Of a stretch of DNA of 34,511 bases, positions 8,654 through 15,972 are shown piece by piece. The DNA is taken from positions 1 to 34,511 of the forward strand of contig JAASSQ010000003.1 of assembly GCA_021767845.1 (NCBI GenBank), read 5' to 3'. The notes beneath the pieces were generated by a model, which was given only the letters and a program-made list of their open reading frames with translations, ran no database searches and had not been told where the DNA came from. Source of the DNA: Roseovarius sp. (lineage in GTDB: Bacteria > Pseudomonadota > Alphaproteobacteria > Rhodobacterales > Rhodobacteraceae). The position numbers were made by a program, and so were the translations under genes. Numbering within the stretch: position 1 is the first letter of the stretch; each line of letters begins with the position of its first letter.

Positions 8654-9820
8654 TTAATCTGCGGTCTCCTCTGGAAACGCACCCGCATAGAAGAATGCTC
8701 CATCGGCAAGAACTTCTTCAACTGTCGTCAGGGTAACCGTCTTTTGGTTTTTGGTAAAAGCATAAACCATTGAAAGATCACAAAGTTGGTTCACCAAGCG
8801 GGGGACTCCGCCGGTTTTTTCATGAATCCTGTTGCACGCGACCTCGGCGAACAGGTTGCGGGTCGCCCCGGCAACGCGCAACCGGTGCGCAATGTAGTCG
8901 CCCACCATTTGCCGATCCATGGCATCAAGGTGAAAGCTGGCGGCGATACGCTGCGCGAATTGCCGAAGCTCTGGGCGGTAGATCGTTTCGCGCAATTCCG
9001 GCTGCCCGACCAGCACGAGCTGCAGAAGTTCATCCTTGTTAGAATTGATGTTGGTGAACATCCGCAGTTCTTCGAGGGTTTCAATGCTCAGATTCTGGGC
9101 CTCGTCGAAGATGAGTATCACCCGGTTCCCGGCAGCGTATTCGGAAATCAGGTATTTCTGGAACGTCTCGAACAGGTCCACGTAGGTTGCGTCGCGATCG
9201 GCTGTCTGGTCAAGCGCCATGAGCACCCATCGCAGCAACTCCCCGCGCGACCCGTGAGCGTTCGAGATCAACCCGATTCTCACATCCTCACCGATGCCCT
9301 TGAGGAACTTGTGCAGCAACGTGGTCTTGCCCGCACCGACCTCGCCAGTGATCAGGGTGATCGGCGCGCCGGTGAGAGTGCCGTATTCCAGCATGGCAAA
9401 CGCGCGCTTGTGGGCGGGAGACCAGAACAGAAAATCGGGGTCCGGCACGAGGGTAAAGGGGCGCGATGTCAGTCCGAAATGCTGTGTATATATATCAAGC
9501 GCGCCGCTCATGGATTTGATGTAACTCGATTCTCGCGCCTCATCCAATGTTTTGGGTGCACTATTCGTCTGTTTTCCCCTCGCGGCCAAGGCCGTGGCGT
9601 TCGGCGGCGGCTGGGTTCCGCCCCCTTGTGCCTCGGCGGGCCCTGGGCGAACGCTGCGAAAAATCGGGGCAGCATCTACCATCTTCGACTGCCGAGACTT
9701 GCGCAGACCCAATACGCCATGGCGCAAGGCCAAGCTGCGGGCACTGGTCGTTGCCGGCAAGGGCTCATGCGCCCGGTTCGCAGGATCGCGATCTGGAGAG
9801 AAAATATTATCCCGATACAT
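8654..9820 (-). CDS. XrtA/PEP-CTERM-type AAA ATPase (ExeA/GspA-like)
   Basis: From residue 104 this is an ExeA-like AAA ATPase of the kind found in exosortase-linked exopolysaccharide clusters: YTQHFGLTSRPFTLVPDPDFLFWS, Walker A GEVGAGKTT (159-167), Walker B VILIFDEAQN (Asp239-Glu240), a sensor region LVLVGQPELRE, and the KTGGVPRLVNQLCD arginine-finger helix. It probably powers or gates assembly of the export complex; its exact role is not known for the family. I chose the ATG at 9820 because AAGAGGG lies four bases upstream. That leaves about 100 extra low-complexity residues before the usual family start; an ATG at 9511 would remove them, giving 285 residues, close to the typical size. First gene of the ATPase-copolymerase-kinase operon. 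Confidence 0.88.
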   Translation of the reverse strand: MYRDNIFSPDRDPANRAHEPLPATTSARSLALRHGVLGLRKSRQSKMVDAAPIFRSVRPGPAEAQGGGTQPPPNATALAARGKQTNSAPKTLDEARESSYIKSMSGALDIYTQHFGLTSRPFTLVPDPDFLFWSPAHKRAFAMLEYGTLTGAPITLITGEVGAGKTTLLHKFLKGIGEDVRIGLISNAHGSRGELLRWVLMALDQTADRDATYVDLFETFQKYLISEYAAGNRVILIFDEAQNLSIETLEELRMFTNINSNKDELLQLVLVGQPELRETIYRPELRQFAQRIAASFHLDAMDRQMVGDYIAHRLRVAGATRNLFAEVACNRIHEKTGGVPRLVNQLCDLSMVYAFTKNQKTVTLTTVEEVLADGAFFYAGAFPEETAD

Positions 9821-9824
9821 CTGA

Positions 9825-9831
9825 CCCTCTT
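9825..9831 (-). promoter_or_regulatory. Ribosome binding site that sets the ATPase start
   Basis: On the minus strand the bases read AAGAGGG, followed by TCAG and the ATG at 9820. The in-frame extension to 9982 lacks such a site and has unlike composition, so this site favours the 388-residue form. Confidence 0.6.
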
Positions 9832-10116
9832 GAAAAGCATTCACGATTGAACGGTTGAGACAGTGTATGAGCCTCGGGGTATTGCCGTGCGAGGCTACGA
9901 CGCTGGCATAAAAGTATAACTGAATTGAATGCTTTGGCGATATGGCGACAGGACTGCGGTGATTTCGTGTCATTGCCCGCATGCAAGGGGCAGATGCAAT
10001 GATTCGGGCTGTTTCCGAGTGGCACCAAATCCGCGCGGCTCACAATCCTGCCTTATTTCGGACAAAATCCACCCGAATGCTGAAATTTGTTTCGAGATTT
10101 GCACGCGGAAACTCGC

Positions 10117-10150
10117 TTAGGTTGTTTGATTGACTTTATAAACAACCTAA
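10117..10150. repeat. Perfect 11-bp inverted repeat, candidate operator
   Basis: The arms are TTAGGTTGTTT (10117-10127) and AAACAACCTAA (10140-10150), exact reverse complements with a 12-base spacer. Arm centres are 23 bases apart, about two helical turns, as expected for a dimeric DNA-binding protein. The spacer holds most of a possible -35 box (TTGACT at 10130), so a bound protein could block or reshape transcription. The cognate regulator is not in the window. Confidence 0.6.
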
Positions 10151-10238
10151 ATTTGCATTTTGAATCTAGTCTTTGCTTATGCGATGGCTGGGTGTTAATC
10201 TATCTTAAGATAATTGAAGATTTCTTAAGTGAAGGGCA

Positions 10239-10255
10239 AACGGCTCCAAGCCGTT
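10239..10255 (+). other. Stem-loop in the leader of the initiating transferase
   Basis: AACGGCT (10239-10245), loop CCA and AGCCGTT (10249-10255) form a 7-bp perfect stem. No U-run follows, so it is not a typical intrinsic terminator; it may be a 5'-UTR element or an operator. Confidence 0.4.
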
Positions 10256-10296
10256 GCTTAAAAACAATAAATCAGAGCAGTAAAATAATTGATCCG

Positions 10297-10317
10297 CTGG
10301 CTTCTTTTTCAAGCCAG
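10297..10317 (+). other. Second stem-loop in the leader of the initiating transferase
   Basis: CTGGCTT (10297-10303) and AAGCCAG (10311-10317) pair perfectly around the pyrimidine loop CTTTTTC. It ends 67 bases before the ATG of the transferase gene. Together with the stem at 10239 it could give the mRNA leader a two-hairpin structure. Confidence 0.4.
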
Positions 10318-10384
10318 ACAGTTGGATTTCGAGAGTGGTGTTGATCGCCTTTTTTGTGTGAGGATTTTTGAGGATTGGCTATTT

Positions 10385-11086
10385 ATGACTGTTCAAGACA
10401 AAGATATCAGACCGAATTTCGAGATCATTGCCGCCCAGCCCCGCCTAACCGAGCCGCAGCAGAAGCAGCAACGCGATCGCGATCTCTATGCGCGCGTCTT
10501 CAAGCGTGTGCTGGATGTGGTCTTGGTGCTTCTGGCCTCGCCGATCGTTGTGCCGTTCGTCGCTCTTGTCGCGTTTCTGGTGGCTCTGGACGGGCATAAT
10601 CCATTTTACAGTCAGAAGCGCGTTGGAAGGAATGGTCGGGAATTCCGCATGTGGAAGCTGCGCAGCATGGTTCACGACGCCGATGCGCAACTGCACCGAC
10701 ACCTGGAATACGATTCAGCCGCCCGCGCAGAATGGCGCGACAAGCAAAAGCTGACCAACGATCCGCGAATTACCACGATTGGCCGTGTCCTGCGCAAAAG
10801 CTCGATGGATGAGCTGCCGCAGCTTTGGAACGTGTTCATCGGGGAAATGAGCCTCGTCGGCCCGCGCCCGATGATGCCCGAACAGCGCGATCTGTATCCC
10901 GGCGTCGCGTATTTCGAGATGCGGCCCGGAATTACCGGCTACTGGCAGATTCTCGACCGCAACGAGACGCCTTTTGCCGCCCGCGCGTCATTCGATGTTC
11001 GGTATCACGCCGACATCAGCCTGGCCACGGATCTGCGGGTTCTGATGAAAACAGTTGCTGTCGTCCTGCGTGGCACTGGATGTTGA
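10385..11086 (+). CDS. Initiating sugar-phosphate transferase (ExoY/WcaJ-type, bacterial sugar transferase)
   Basis: This 233-residue protein starts the polysaccharide by moving a sugar phosphate from a UDP-sugar to undecaprenyl phosphate at the inner membrane. It has one N-terminal hydrophobic segment (about 42-68), then the family's conserved core: KRVGRNGREFRMWKLRSM (78-95), TNDPRITTIGRVLRKSSMDELPQL with the catalytic Asp142-Glu143 pair, LVGPRPMMPEQ (158-167) and RPGITGYWQI (180-189). Its single-span, short form matches ExoY-like enzymes rather than the large WbaP/WcaJ forms. Which sugar it adds cannot be read from the sequence. The ATG at 10385 is preceded by TGAGGATTGG; an in-frame start at 10289 would add 32 unlike residues. 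The long structured leader suggests that this first step is regulated. Confidence 0.92.
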   Translation: MTVQDKDIRPNFEIIAAQPRLTEPQQKQQRDRDLYARVFKRVLDVVLVLLASPIVVPFVALVAFLVALDGHNPFYSQKRVGRNGREFRMWKLRSMVHDADAQLHRHLEYDSAARAEWRDKQKLTNDPRITTIGRVLRKSSMDELPQLWNVFIGEMSLVGPRPMMPEQRDLYPGVAYFEMRPGITGYWQILDRNETPFAARASFDVRYHADISLATDLRVLMKTVAVVLRGTGC

Positions 11087-11235
11087 AACACGGCCTCGTG
11101 TGTTCATGATGCAAGGGCCATCCAGGGCAGTGACCTTGGGTGGCCTTGTTTCCTTTTGGCCGAAATCGGGCCTCGCTGTAATGTGTTGGTCAACAAGTGC
11201 CCGAAATCCGATTGATTCAAGTCTTGGAAAACTCA

Positions 11236-13680
11236 ATGCGCCGACGTTCTGTTGCCCTGCCTGCCCTTGTCCTGAGTGCGATGGTCGCCCTTGCCGCATG
11301 TGAAAGCTCGGAAGAGCGGGCCCAGCGCCATTTCGAAACCGCCATGCAATTGCTGGCCGACGGCGATGCCGAACGCGCCTATGTCGAATTCCGAAACGTG
11401 TTCAAGCTGAACCCGCGCCACAAGGAAGCGCGCATGGAGTACGCCCTTGCGCGGCTCGAGGCGGGCGACAAATCCGAAGCTTACGGGCAGCTTTTGCGCC
11501 TGGTCGAGCAACACCCGGACGCCATCGAGGCCCGTATCATGCTGGCCGAGCTGGCAATTCAGAACCGCAAGTGGGAAGAAGCGAACCGCCATGGCGAGAA
11601 GGCGGTTGAGCTGGCGCCGCAGGATCCGCGCGTGACGGTGATCAAGACCGCGCTGCACTATGTCGAGGCGACCAAGGCAAGCGACACCGCCGCGCGAGCC
11701 GAACAGGCTGAGATCGCCCGCGCGGAAATGACCACCGCGCCGGACAATTTCATCGCCCGAAGCATCGTGATTGATTACCTCGCCGCGACTGGGAATGTCG
11801 AAGAGGCCCTGCCGCTGATCGACGAAGGGCTGGCGCAGCGACCCGAGGACTCCAACCTGCATCGGATCAAGCTGCAGGCGCAACTTCAGGCCGGCAAGAC
11901 CGATCTGGTGGGCGACACGCTGCGCACGATGGTCGAAACATTCCCCGATGACGAAGACGCCCGGCGCATGTTGATCACCTGGTATATCCAGCAAGGTGAC
12001 ATGGAGGGTGCCGAACGGTTCTTGCGGGAACTGGCCGCGCGTCCCGATGCAGATGCCGGCGCGCATGTCGCCGTCGTGCAGTTCCTGCGCCGCGCCGAAG
12101 GCGAAGACGCTGCGCGAGAAGAACTGCAGCGTCTGATCGAGACGCAGGAATCACCCGCGGTTTACATCTCGATCCTGGCGTCGATGGATTTCGAGGCCGG
12201 CGACAAGGATGGGGCGATCGCCGCGCTGGAAAACCTGGTGGACGGAATTGAAACTCCGACCGTTGAGACGAATAATGCGAAATTCCTCCTGTCCCAGATG
12301 CTGGGGGCGACCGGGAATCACGTGGGTGCGAGGGCGCGGATCGAACAGATCCTGGCCGACGACAACTCCCATGTTCAGGCGCTCAAAGCACGGGCAAGTC
12401 TGCTGATCGAGGACGACAAGCCAGGCGAGGCGATCATCGATCTGCGAACGGCCCTGTCGCAGGACCCAGAGGATGCAGAAATCATGACCTTGATGGCGCG
12501 TGCTCATGAACGGGCCGGGGACCGCGCCCTGGCCGGAGAGCGGTATGCGCTGGCGGTCGAACTGTCAGACCGCGCACCGGCGGAATCGCAACGTTATGCC
12601 CGCTATCTCGTGGTCGAAGACCGACTGGATGCCGCCATCGCAGTGCTGACCGAGGCGTTGAACGAAACCCCCGAGAACGTGAGCCTCATAAAGATGGCCG
12701 CCGGATTGCACCTGCGCAACCGCGACTGGAACGAGGTTCAGCGCGCCATCTGGAAGCTGCGGAAGGTTGGCACCGAGGATGCGGTTGCGGCCGCCAATGC
12801 GCTGGAAGCGGAAATGCTGCTCTTGCAGGATCGGCTGGACGAATCCGTCGCGTTTCTTGAAAATCTGTCCAGCGGATCGGGCGACATTGGCGCGGTATCC
12901 GCCCTGGTGCAGGCGCAGTTGCGCGCGGGAAACATTGAGGCGGCCCGGGACATTATCGATGAGCGTCTCGAAGCCGCTCCAGATGATCCGGCACTGCGGT
13001 TCTTGCGCGCGGGCCTGCACGTCGTCGCAGGAGAACGGGCCGAAGCGGAAACCATTTACCGCGCACTTCTTGAAAACCACCCCGGCAGCGACGCCGTGAT
13101 CCGGGCGCTTTACAGTGTCTTGCAAGCCGAAGACCGGCTCGACGATGCCCGCGCGATGCTGGAGAGCCAGCGAGCCCTCGCGCCCCAGGCGATGAATGTG
13201 CGGCTTTTGATGGCGGAACTTATGGAACGCGGCCGTGATTTCGATGGCGCGATCGAGATCTACGAGGAGCTGTATGACGAGAACAGCAACAACCTTATCG
13301 TCGCGAACAATCTGGCCAGCCTTATGGCTTCCCATCGAACGGACGACGAGAGCTTGGACCGGGCCTACTCCATTGCCCGGCGGTTGCGCGGCAGTGACAT
13401 CCCGCAGTTGCAGGATACCTATGGCTGGATCGCGTTTCGCCGAGGCGATTTGAACGAGGCGTTGGCGCACCTGGAGCCCGCTGCCAAGGGGTTGCCCGAT
13501 GATCCGCTGGTGCAATACCATTTGGCGCGCACCTACGTTGAGCTTGACCGGATCAATGACGCCCGCGTGCAATTGGAGAAAGCAATCGAGCTGTCCGGGG
13601 ACGCGCCCCTGCCGCAAATTGAACAGGCACGCGAGATGCTGGACTCTCTGCCTGATCCTGTAAACGCCTCGACCGAATGA
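11236..13680 (+). CDS. TPR-repeat lipoprotein (PrsT-like, exopolysaccharide/CTERM system)
   Basis: This is an 814-residue lipoprotein made of tandem tetratricopeptide-like helical repeats along its whole length. From the ATG at 11236 the signal sequence MRRRSVALPALVLSAMVALAAC ends in a lipobox (LAAC, Cys22), so it should be lipid-anchored in the periplasm. Typical repeat pieces are YVEFRNVFKLNPRHKEARMEYALARLEAG (in two parts), and NNLASLMASHRTDDESLDRAYSIAR near the end. Length and layout fit the large TPR lipoproteins of XrtA/PEP-CTERM clusters. It may be a scaffold between the copolymerase and outer-membrane parts, much as AlgK does for alginate; that is inference. It follows the initiating transferase by 149 bases on the same strand. 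An upstream in-frame GTG at 11197 would spoil the signal peptide. Confidence 0.87.
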   Translation: MRRRSVALPALVLSAMVALAACESSEERAQRHFETAMQLLADGDAERAYVEFRNVFKLNPRHKEARMEYALARLEAGDKSEAYGQLLRLVEQHPDAIEARIMLAELAIQNRKWEEANRHGEKAVELAPQDPRVTVIKTALHYVEATKASDTAARAEQAEIARAEMTTAPDNFIARSIVIDYLAATGNVEEALPLIDEGLAQRPEDSNLHRIKLQAQLQAGKTDLVGDTLRTMVETFPDDEDARRMLITWYIQQGDMEGAERFLRELAARPDADAGAHVAVVQFLRRAEGEDAAREELQRLIETQESPAVYISILASMDFEAGDKDGAIAALENLVDGIETPTVETNNAKFLLSQMLGATGNHVGARARIEQILADDNSHVQALKARASLLIEDDKPGEAIIDLRTALSQDPEDAEIMTLMARAHERAGDRALAGERYALAVELSDRAPAESQRYARYLVVEDRLDAAIAVLTEALNETPENVSLIKMAAGLHLRNRDWNEVQRAIWKLRKVGTEDAVAAANALEAEMLLLQDRLDESVAFLENLSSGSGDIGAVSALVQAQLRAGNIEAARDIIDERLEAAPDDPALRFLRAGLHVVAGERAEAETIYRALLENHPGSDAVIRALYSVLQAEDRLDDARAMLESQRALAPQAMNVRLLMAELMERGRDFDGAIEIYEELYDENSNNLIVANNLASLMASHRTDDESLDRAYSIARRLRGSDIPQLQDTYGWIAFRRGDLNEALAHLEPAAKGLPDDPLVQYHLARTYVELDRINDARVQLEKAIELSGDAPLPQIEQAREMLDSLPDPVNASTE

Positions 13681-13741
13681 TCCCGGTAAAAGAGGGTCCG
13701 ATAAGCAGGGACGTGACTTGTCATTCAGATCACATCGATGG

Positions 13742-13773
13742 ACCAAAAATTAAGGGGCCCGAAGGCCCCTTAA
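13742..13773 (-). terminator. Intrinsic terminator of the VPLPA-CTERM gene
   Basis: TTAAGGGGCC (13750-13759) and GGCCCCTTAA (13764-13773) form a 10-bp perfect stem. On the minus strand the loop reads TTCG closed by C and G, the very stable UUCG tetraloop, and TTTTT (13745-13749) follows. It lies 30 bases after the stop of the minus-strand gene. On the plus strand no U-run follows, so any effect on the TPR lipoprotein transcript would be weaker. Confidence 0.85.
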
Positions 13774-13802
13774 CCGTGTCGCATCGCGGTTGACCGTTCG
13801 CG

Positions 13803-14480
13803 TCAGGCCGCTTTCTTCTTGCGGCGCACAGCGGCCAAGCCACCAAGCGCCGTCAGCAGAAGCAGACCACCGGCCGGAAGCGGAATAACCGAGATCCGCA
13901 CGACCATGTCATCAAAGTCACTGTCGCCGCGGCCGTCACCGAAGAAGGCGAGCGCGTTCTTCGAATCTTCCAGGTAGAAACCCATGCTCAGCGGCACCGA
14001 GGTGCCCGAGGGCGCCCCACCGGTATTGTTGGTGATCGAGCCCAGGCTGACCGCCGGGTTGTTCGTCTTGAACGTCTCGAACGTCAGGTCCACCCACGAG
14101 GCCAGGTCGAAGCTCTGGATGCTGGCGCCGGCTGCGCCGGTGTTGCTCAGAGAGCCCCCTGCGAAGTTCATCGCAGCGTTCTTGGCCCCGGCCTCTTTCC
14201 CGAGGAACGTGATACGAACCGGCGCATCATTGTTAAGCATTAGACCATTGGACCCGTCGAACGCTTCGAAGCTCGAACCGCCAAACGCGAGAATGTCATC
14301 GCCCGCCCCAACGGTCGGAGCACCTGATACCAGCGCGGTGTAATCGGGATTGTGCTTGTTGGACCCAGATCCCGACAGTGTTTCCGTGGTTCCCCCAACA
14401 ATTGATAATGACGCAGCGGTGGCGGCCGACGCGATAAACGCCGACGAAATGGCAGCGCCAACTGCTAATTTAAAGTTCAT
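13803..14480 (-). CDS. Secreted VPLPA-CTERM sorting-signal protein
   Basis: This 225-residue protein is exported and carries a C-terminal sorting tag. The N-terminus MNFKLAVGAAISSAFIASAATA is a signal peptide. The C-terminus has the three parts of a CTERM signal: IPLPAG (a VPLPA variant), a hydrophobic stretch GGLLLLTALGGLAAV and a basic tail RRKKKAA. Just before it, FFGDGRGDSDFDDMVVRI is the Asp/Gly-rich strand common in such surface proteins and may bind calcium. The body is low in charge and rich in Gly, Ala, Ser and Asn. Proteins of this type are cut at the tag, usually by an exosortase, and are thought to stay with the extracellular matrix. The ATG at 14480 follows a strong AAAGGAG; the gene stands alone with its own terminator. 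Confidence 0.9.
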   Translation of the reverse strand: MNFKLAVGAAISSAFIASAATAASLSIVGGTTETLSGSGSNKHNPDYTALVSGAPTVGAGDDILAFGGSSFEAFDGSNGLMLNNDAPVRITFLGKEAGAKNAAMNFAGGSLSNTGAAGASIQSFDLASWVDLTFETFKTNNPAVSLGSITNNTGGAPSGTSVPLSMGFYLEDSKNALAFFGDGRGDSDFDDMVVRISVIPLPAGGLLLLTALGGLAAVRRKKKAA

Positions 14481-14487
14481 GTCAAAA

Positions 14488-14494
14488 CTCCTTT
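14488..14494 (-). promoter_or_regulatory. Strong ribosome binding site of the VPLPA-CTERM gene
   Basis: AAAGGAG lies seven bases upstream of the ATG at 14480 on the minus strand. It is among the best Shine-Dalgarno matches in the window and fixes the start against an in-frame codon at 14537, suggesting high expression. Confidence 0.75.
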
Positions 14495-14784
14495 TATCGT
14501 GAAACCGGCCCAGGCGTTTACGAAAATGATCGGGCATAAAAATTCGGCCTCAAGTGGTAACAGGATACTCTAAAGGGCCGTTTAAAAAAAGCCTTCAATG
14601 CTCTGCAAAGCCTTATCCGACACGATTGACGCGGGTGCGAGGGTAATTCATACGGGTGAAGGCCACCAAAAGGCATGCGAGCGGTGGAATTGATTACCTA
14701 TCGTGAACAATTCGGTCATTCTTGCAGCATTGTTGCGAGGGACCACTTTTGACGAAGGGATTACCGAATCGCTTGGGCCACCCC
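14495..14784. promoter_or_regulatory. Upstream region of the VPLPA-CTERM gene
   Basis: No convincing gene is seen in these 290 bases, although short frames are open on both strands. The region contains an AT-rich patch near 14575-14595 and an 8-bp direct repeat AAAGCCTT at 14588-14595 and 14607-14614, spaced 19 bases apart. The promoter of the VPLPA-CTERM gene should lie here. A minus-strand TAGAGT near 14567 is a possible -10 box, with no good -35 partner. Confidence 0.35.
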
Positions 14785-15006
14785 TCACATGGAGCCATCG
14801 GTGGAACGTTTCTGGTATCTGTCACGGCTTTCCCCGCGTTGATCCATCGTGGCACAGACAAGGGCACGCAAGAAAGCCAAGCCAAGCACGCAAAACCCTG
14901 TGGCGACGTAAACCCCGAACGCCCCCCAAATCGACGCACCAAGAAAGAGGGATGAAAGGCTTGCCGCGGCCCCAGCGATCAACGCGGTAAGAACAAAAGC
15001 GATCAT
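14785..15006 (-). CDS. Small inner-membrane protein, function unknown
   Basis: This short frame encodes 73 residues with two hydrophobic segments (about 2-22 and 28-50), each rich in Ala, Leu and Gly, then a charged tail (ATMDQRGESRDRYQKRS). The clear two-span pattern and polar tail suggest a real small membrane protein, not a chance frame. I do not recognise the family and no motif points to a function. It lies upstream of and on the same strand as the VPLPA-CTERM gene, with about 300 bases between them, so co-transcription is possible. The overlapping frames on the other strand lack such structure. Confidence 0.5.
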   Translation of the reverse strand: MIAFVLTALIAGAAASLSSLFLGASIWGAFGVYVATGFCVLGLAFLRALVCATMDQRGESRDRYQKRSTDGSM

Positions 15007-15335
15007 TGCACTATCTCGGCTCGGACGTCATGGATCAAAAACGCTTCCTATACATGAATATCCGTAGCACGAAAGCGGGTCAAAGTGGGTAAAGTGAATA
15101 AAAATAATGACATTTTCGTGTCCAACCTGTGGCCCGGCCACCTTTCGCCCTGACCGCGCCGAAATCTTGCCACAATCGCATGACCGCCCACAGGTTTGTT
15201 GTAATGCTGGCACTTCGCGGCGCGTACTTCGGTGTTCGGGCCCGAAAACCCAGAAAAACCTTTCGAAACGAAAATTTGCGGCGTATTTTTAATGTCGGAA
15301 GATTTGTCATCCCATAGATCGAAAGAGAGCCCGGC
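15007..15335. promoter_or_regulatory. Divergent intergenic region upstream of the OPX gene
   Basis: No credible gene is seen in these 329 bases. The region holds an AT-rich patch (15090-15115) and a perfect 12-bp palindrome TTCGGGCCCGAA at 15235-15246, a possible operator about 90 bases before the OPX start. A second, short AT-rich patch lies at 15270-15300. AAGAGAG at 15321-15327 is the likely ribosome binding site of the OPX gene. I cannot assign a -35/-10 pair with confidence. Confidence 0.35.
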
Positions 15336-15950
15336 ATGACACGTATATTCGCTTTTTTCGCCGTTTTTCTCAGTGTTTCATTCATGTCCCTGCCTGCGAG
15401 TGCGCAGGACAACTATCGGATCAAGGCCGGTGACGTGGTGCGCGTCGAAGTGCTGGAGGATTCCAGCCTCAATCGTGACGCGCTGGTGTTGCCCGACGGG
15501 CGCATTTCCCTGCCAATGGCCGGTTCGGTTTCGGCCAGCGGACGCACCGTGGAACAGCTTCGCAATTCGATCCGATCGCAACTGGCACCCAACTTCGCAT
15601 CTGATCCAACCGTGCATGTCGCACTGAGCCGTCTGGCCCCGCCCGCCCCTGCGAGCGCCGCCTCGGCCCCGGCGACCGACACGATCTACATTCTTGGCGA
15701 AGTGAACAATCCCGGCGCAGTCGAACTGGAGGAAGGGACAACCCTGCTTCAGGCGCTGGCCGCCGTCGGCGGGTTTTCCAAATTCGCGGCGACCAAGCGG
15801 ATCCAGCTGCGTCGCACCGATCGTTCGCGCGTGGAGCGGATCTACAACGTCAACTACCAGGACATTCTTCAAGGCAAAACAAGCATCGGGACAACCGTTC
15901 TTGCCTCGGGTGATGTGATCATCGTGCCGCAAAGGCGGCTTTTCGAATAG
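15336..15950 (+). CDS. OPX polysaccharide export protein (Wza-like, poly_export and SLBB domains)
   Basis: This 204-residue protein has a signal peptide (cleavage after PASA near residue 23) and no lipobox. Next comes the polysaccharide-export domain: YRIKAGDVVRVEVLEDSSLNRDALVLPDGRISLP (read in two parts, about 27-60), with the conserved GD and DG.I..P pattern. An Ala/Pro linker near 102-113 leads to an SLBB domain (YILGEVNNPGAVEL to ASGDVIIVPQRR). It would form a periplasmic ring that carries the polymer from the copolymerase to the outer membrane. It lacks the C-terminal helix that lets Wza span the outer membrane, so it needs a separate beta-barrel; the next gene, 22 bases on, is a good candidate. 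Confidence 0.93.
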   Translation: MTRIFAFFAVFLSVSFMSLPASAQDNYRIKAGDVVRVEVLEDSSLNRDALVLPDGRISLPMAGSVSASGRTVEQLRNSIRSQLAPNFASDPTVHVALSRLAPPAPASAASAPATDTIYILGEVNNPGAVELEEGTTLLQALAAVGGFSKFAATKRIQLRRTDRSRVERIYNVNYQDILQGKTSIGTTVLASGDVIIVPQRRLFE

Positions 15951-15972
15951 TCGAAGCCATTTCGGGGGCGCA

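Larger units (their letters stand above)
9832..10384. promoter_or_regulatory. Long AT-rich divergent regulatory region
   Basis: This stretch of about 550 bases separates the minus-strand export operon from the plus-strand initiating transferase. I see no convincing gene in it. From about 10080 to 10384 the base composition drops sharply to AT-rich, unlike the rest of the window. It contains a perfect 11-bp inverted repeat (10117-10150), two TCTTAAG copies 20 bases apart (10203 and 10223) and two short stem-loops (10239-10255 and 10297-10317). It probably carries promoters for both sides and sites for one or more regulators. A TTGACT at 10130-10135, inside the inverted repeat, is a possible -35 box, but the -10 box that should follow is weak. 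Confidence 0.55.

Noticed and set aside
9821-9982. In-frame upstream extension of the AAA ATPase
   Set aside because: Composition is unlike the rest of the protein and there is no ribosome binding site at 9982, whereas AAGAGGG precedes the ATG at 9820.
10195-10208. A CtrA-like TTAA pair
   Set aside because: The spacing between the two TTAA is six bases, not the seven of the known CtrA site, and the flanks do not match.
10087-10344. A possible 85-residue gene in the AT-rich region
   Set aside because: No ribosome binding site, Cys-rich odd composition, and the frame runs through the inverted repeat and hairpins, which explain the region better.
11088-11101. A 5-bp stem-loop after the initiating transferase
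   Set aside because: ACACG and CGTGT pair around GCCT, but the stem is short and no U-run follows, so it is not convincing as a terminator.
12565-13746. A 393-codon minus-strand open frame
   Set aside because: It is antisense to the TPR lipoprotein and has no domain pattern; the TPR frame runs unbroken with a lipobox.
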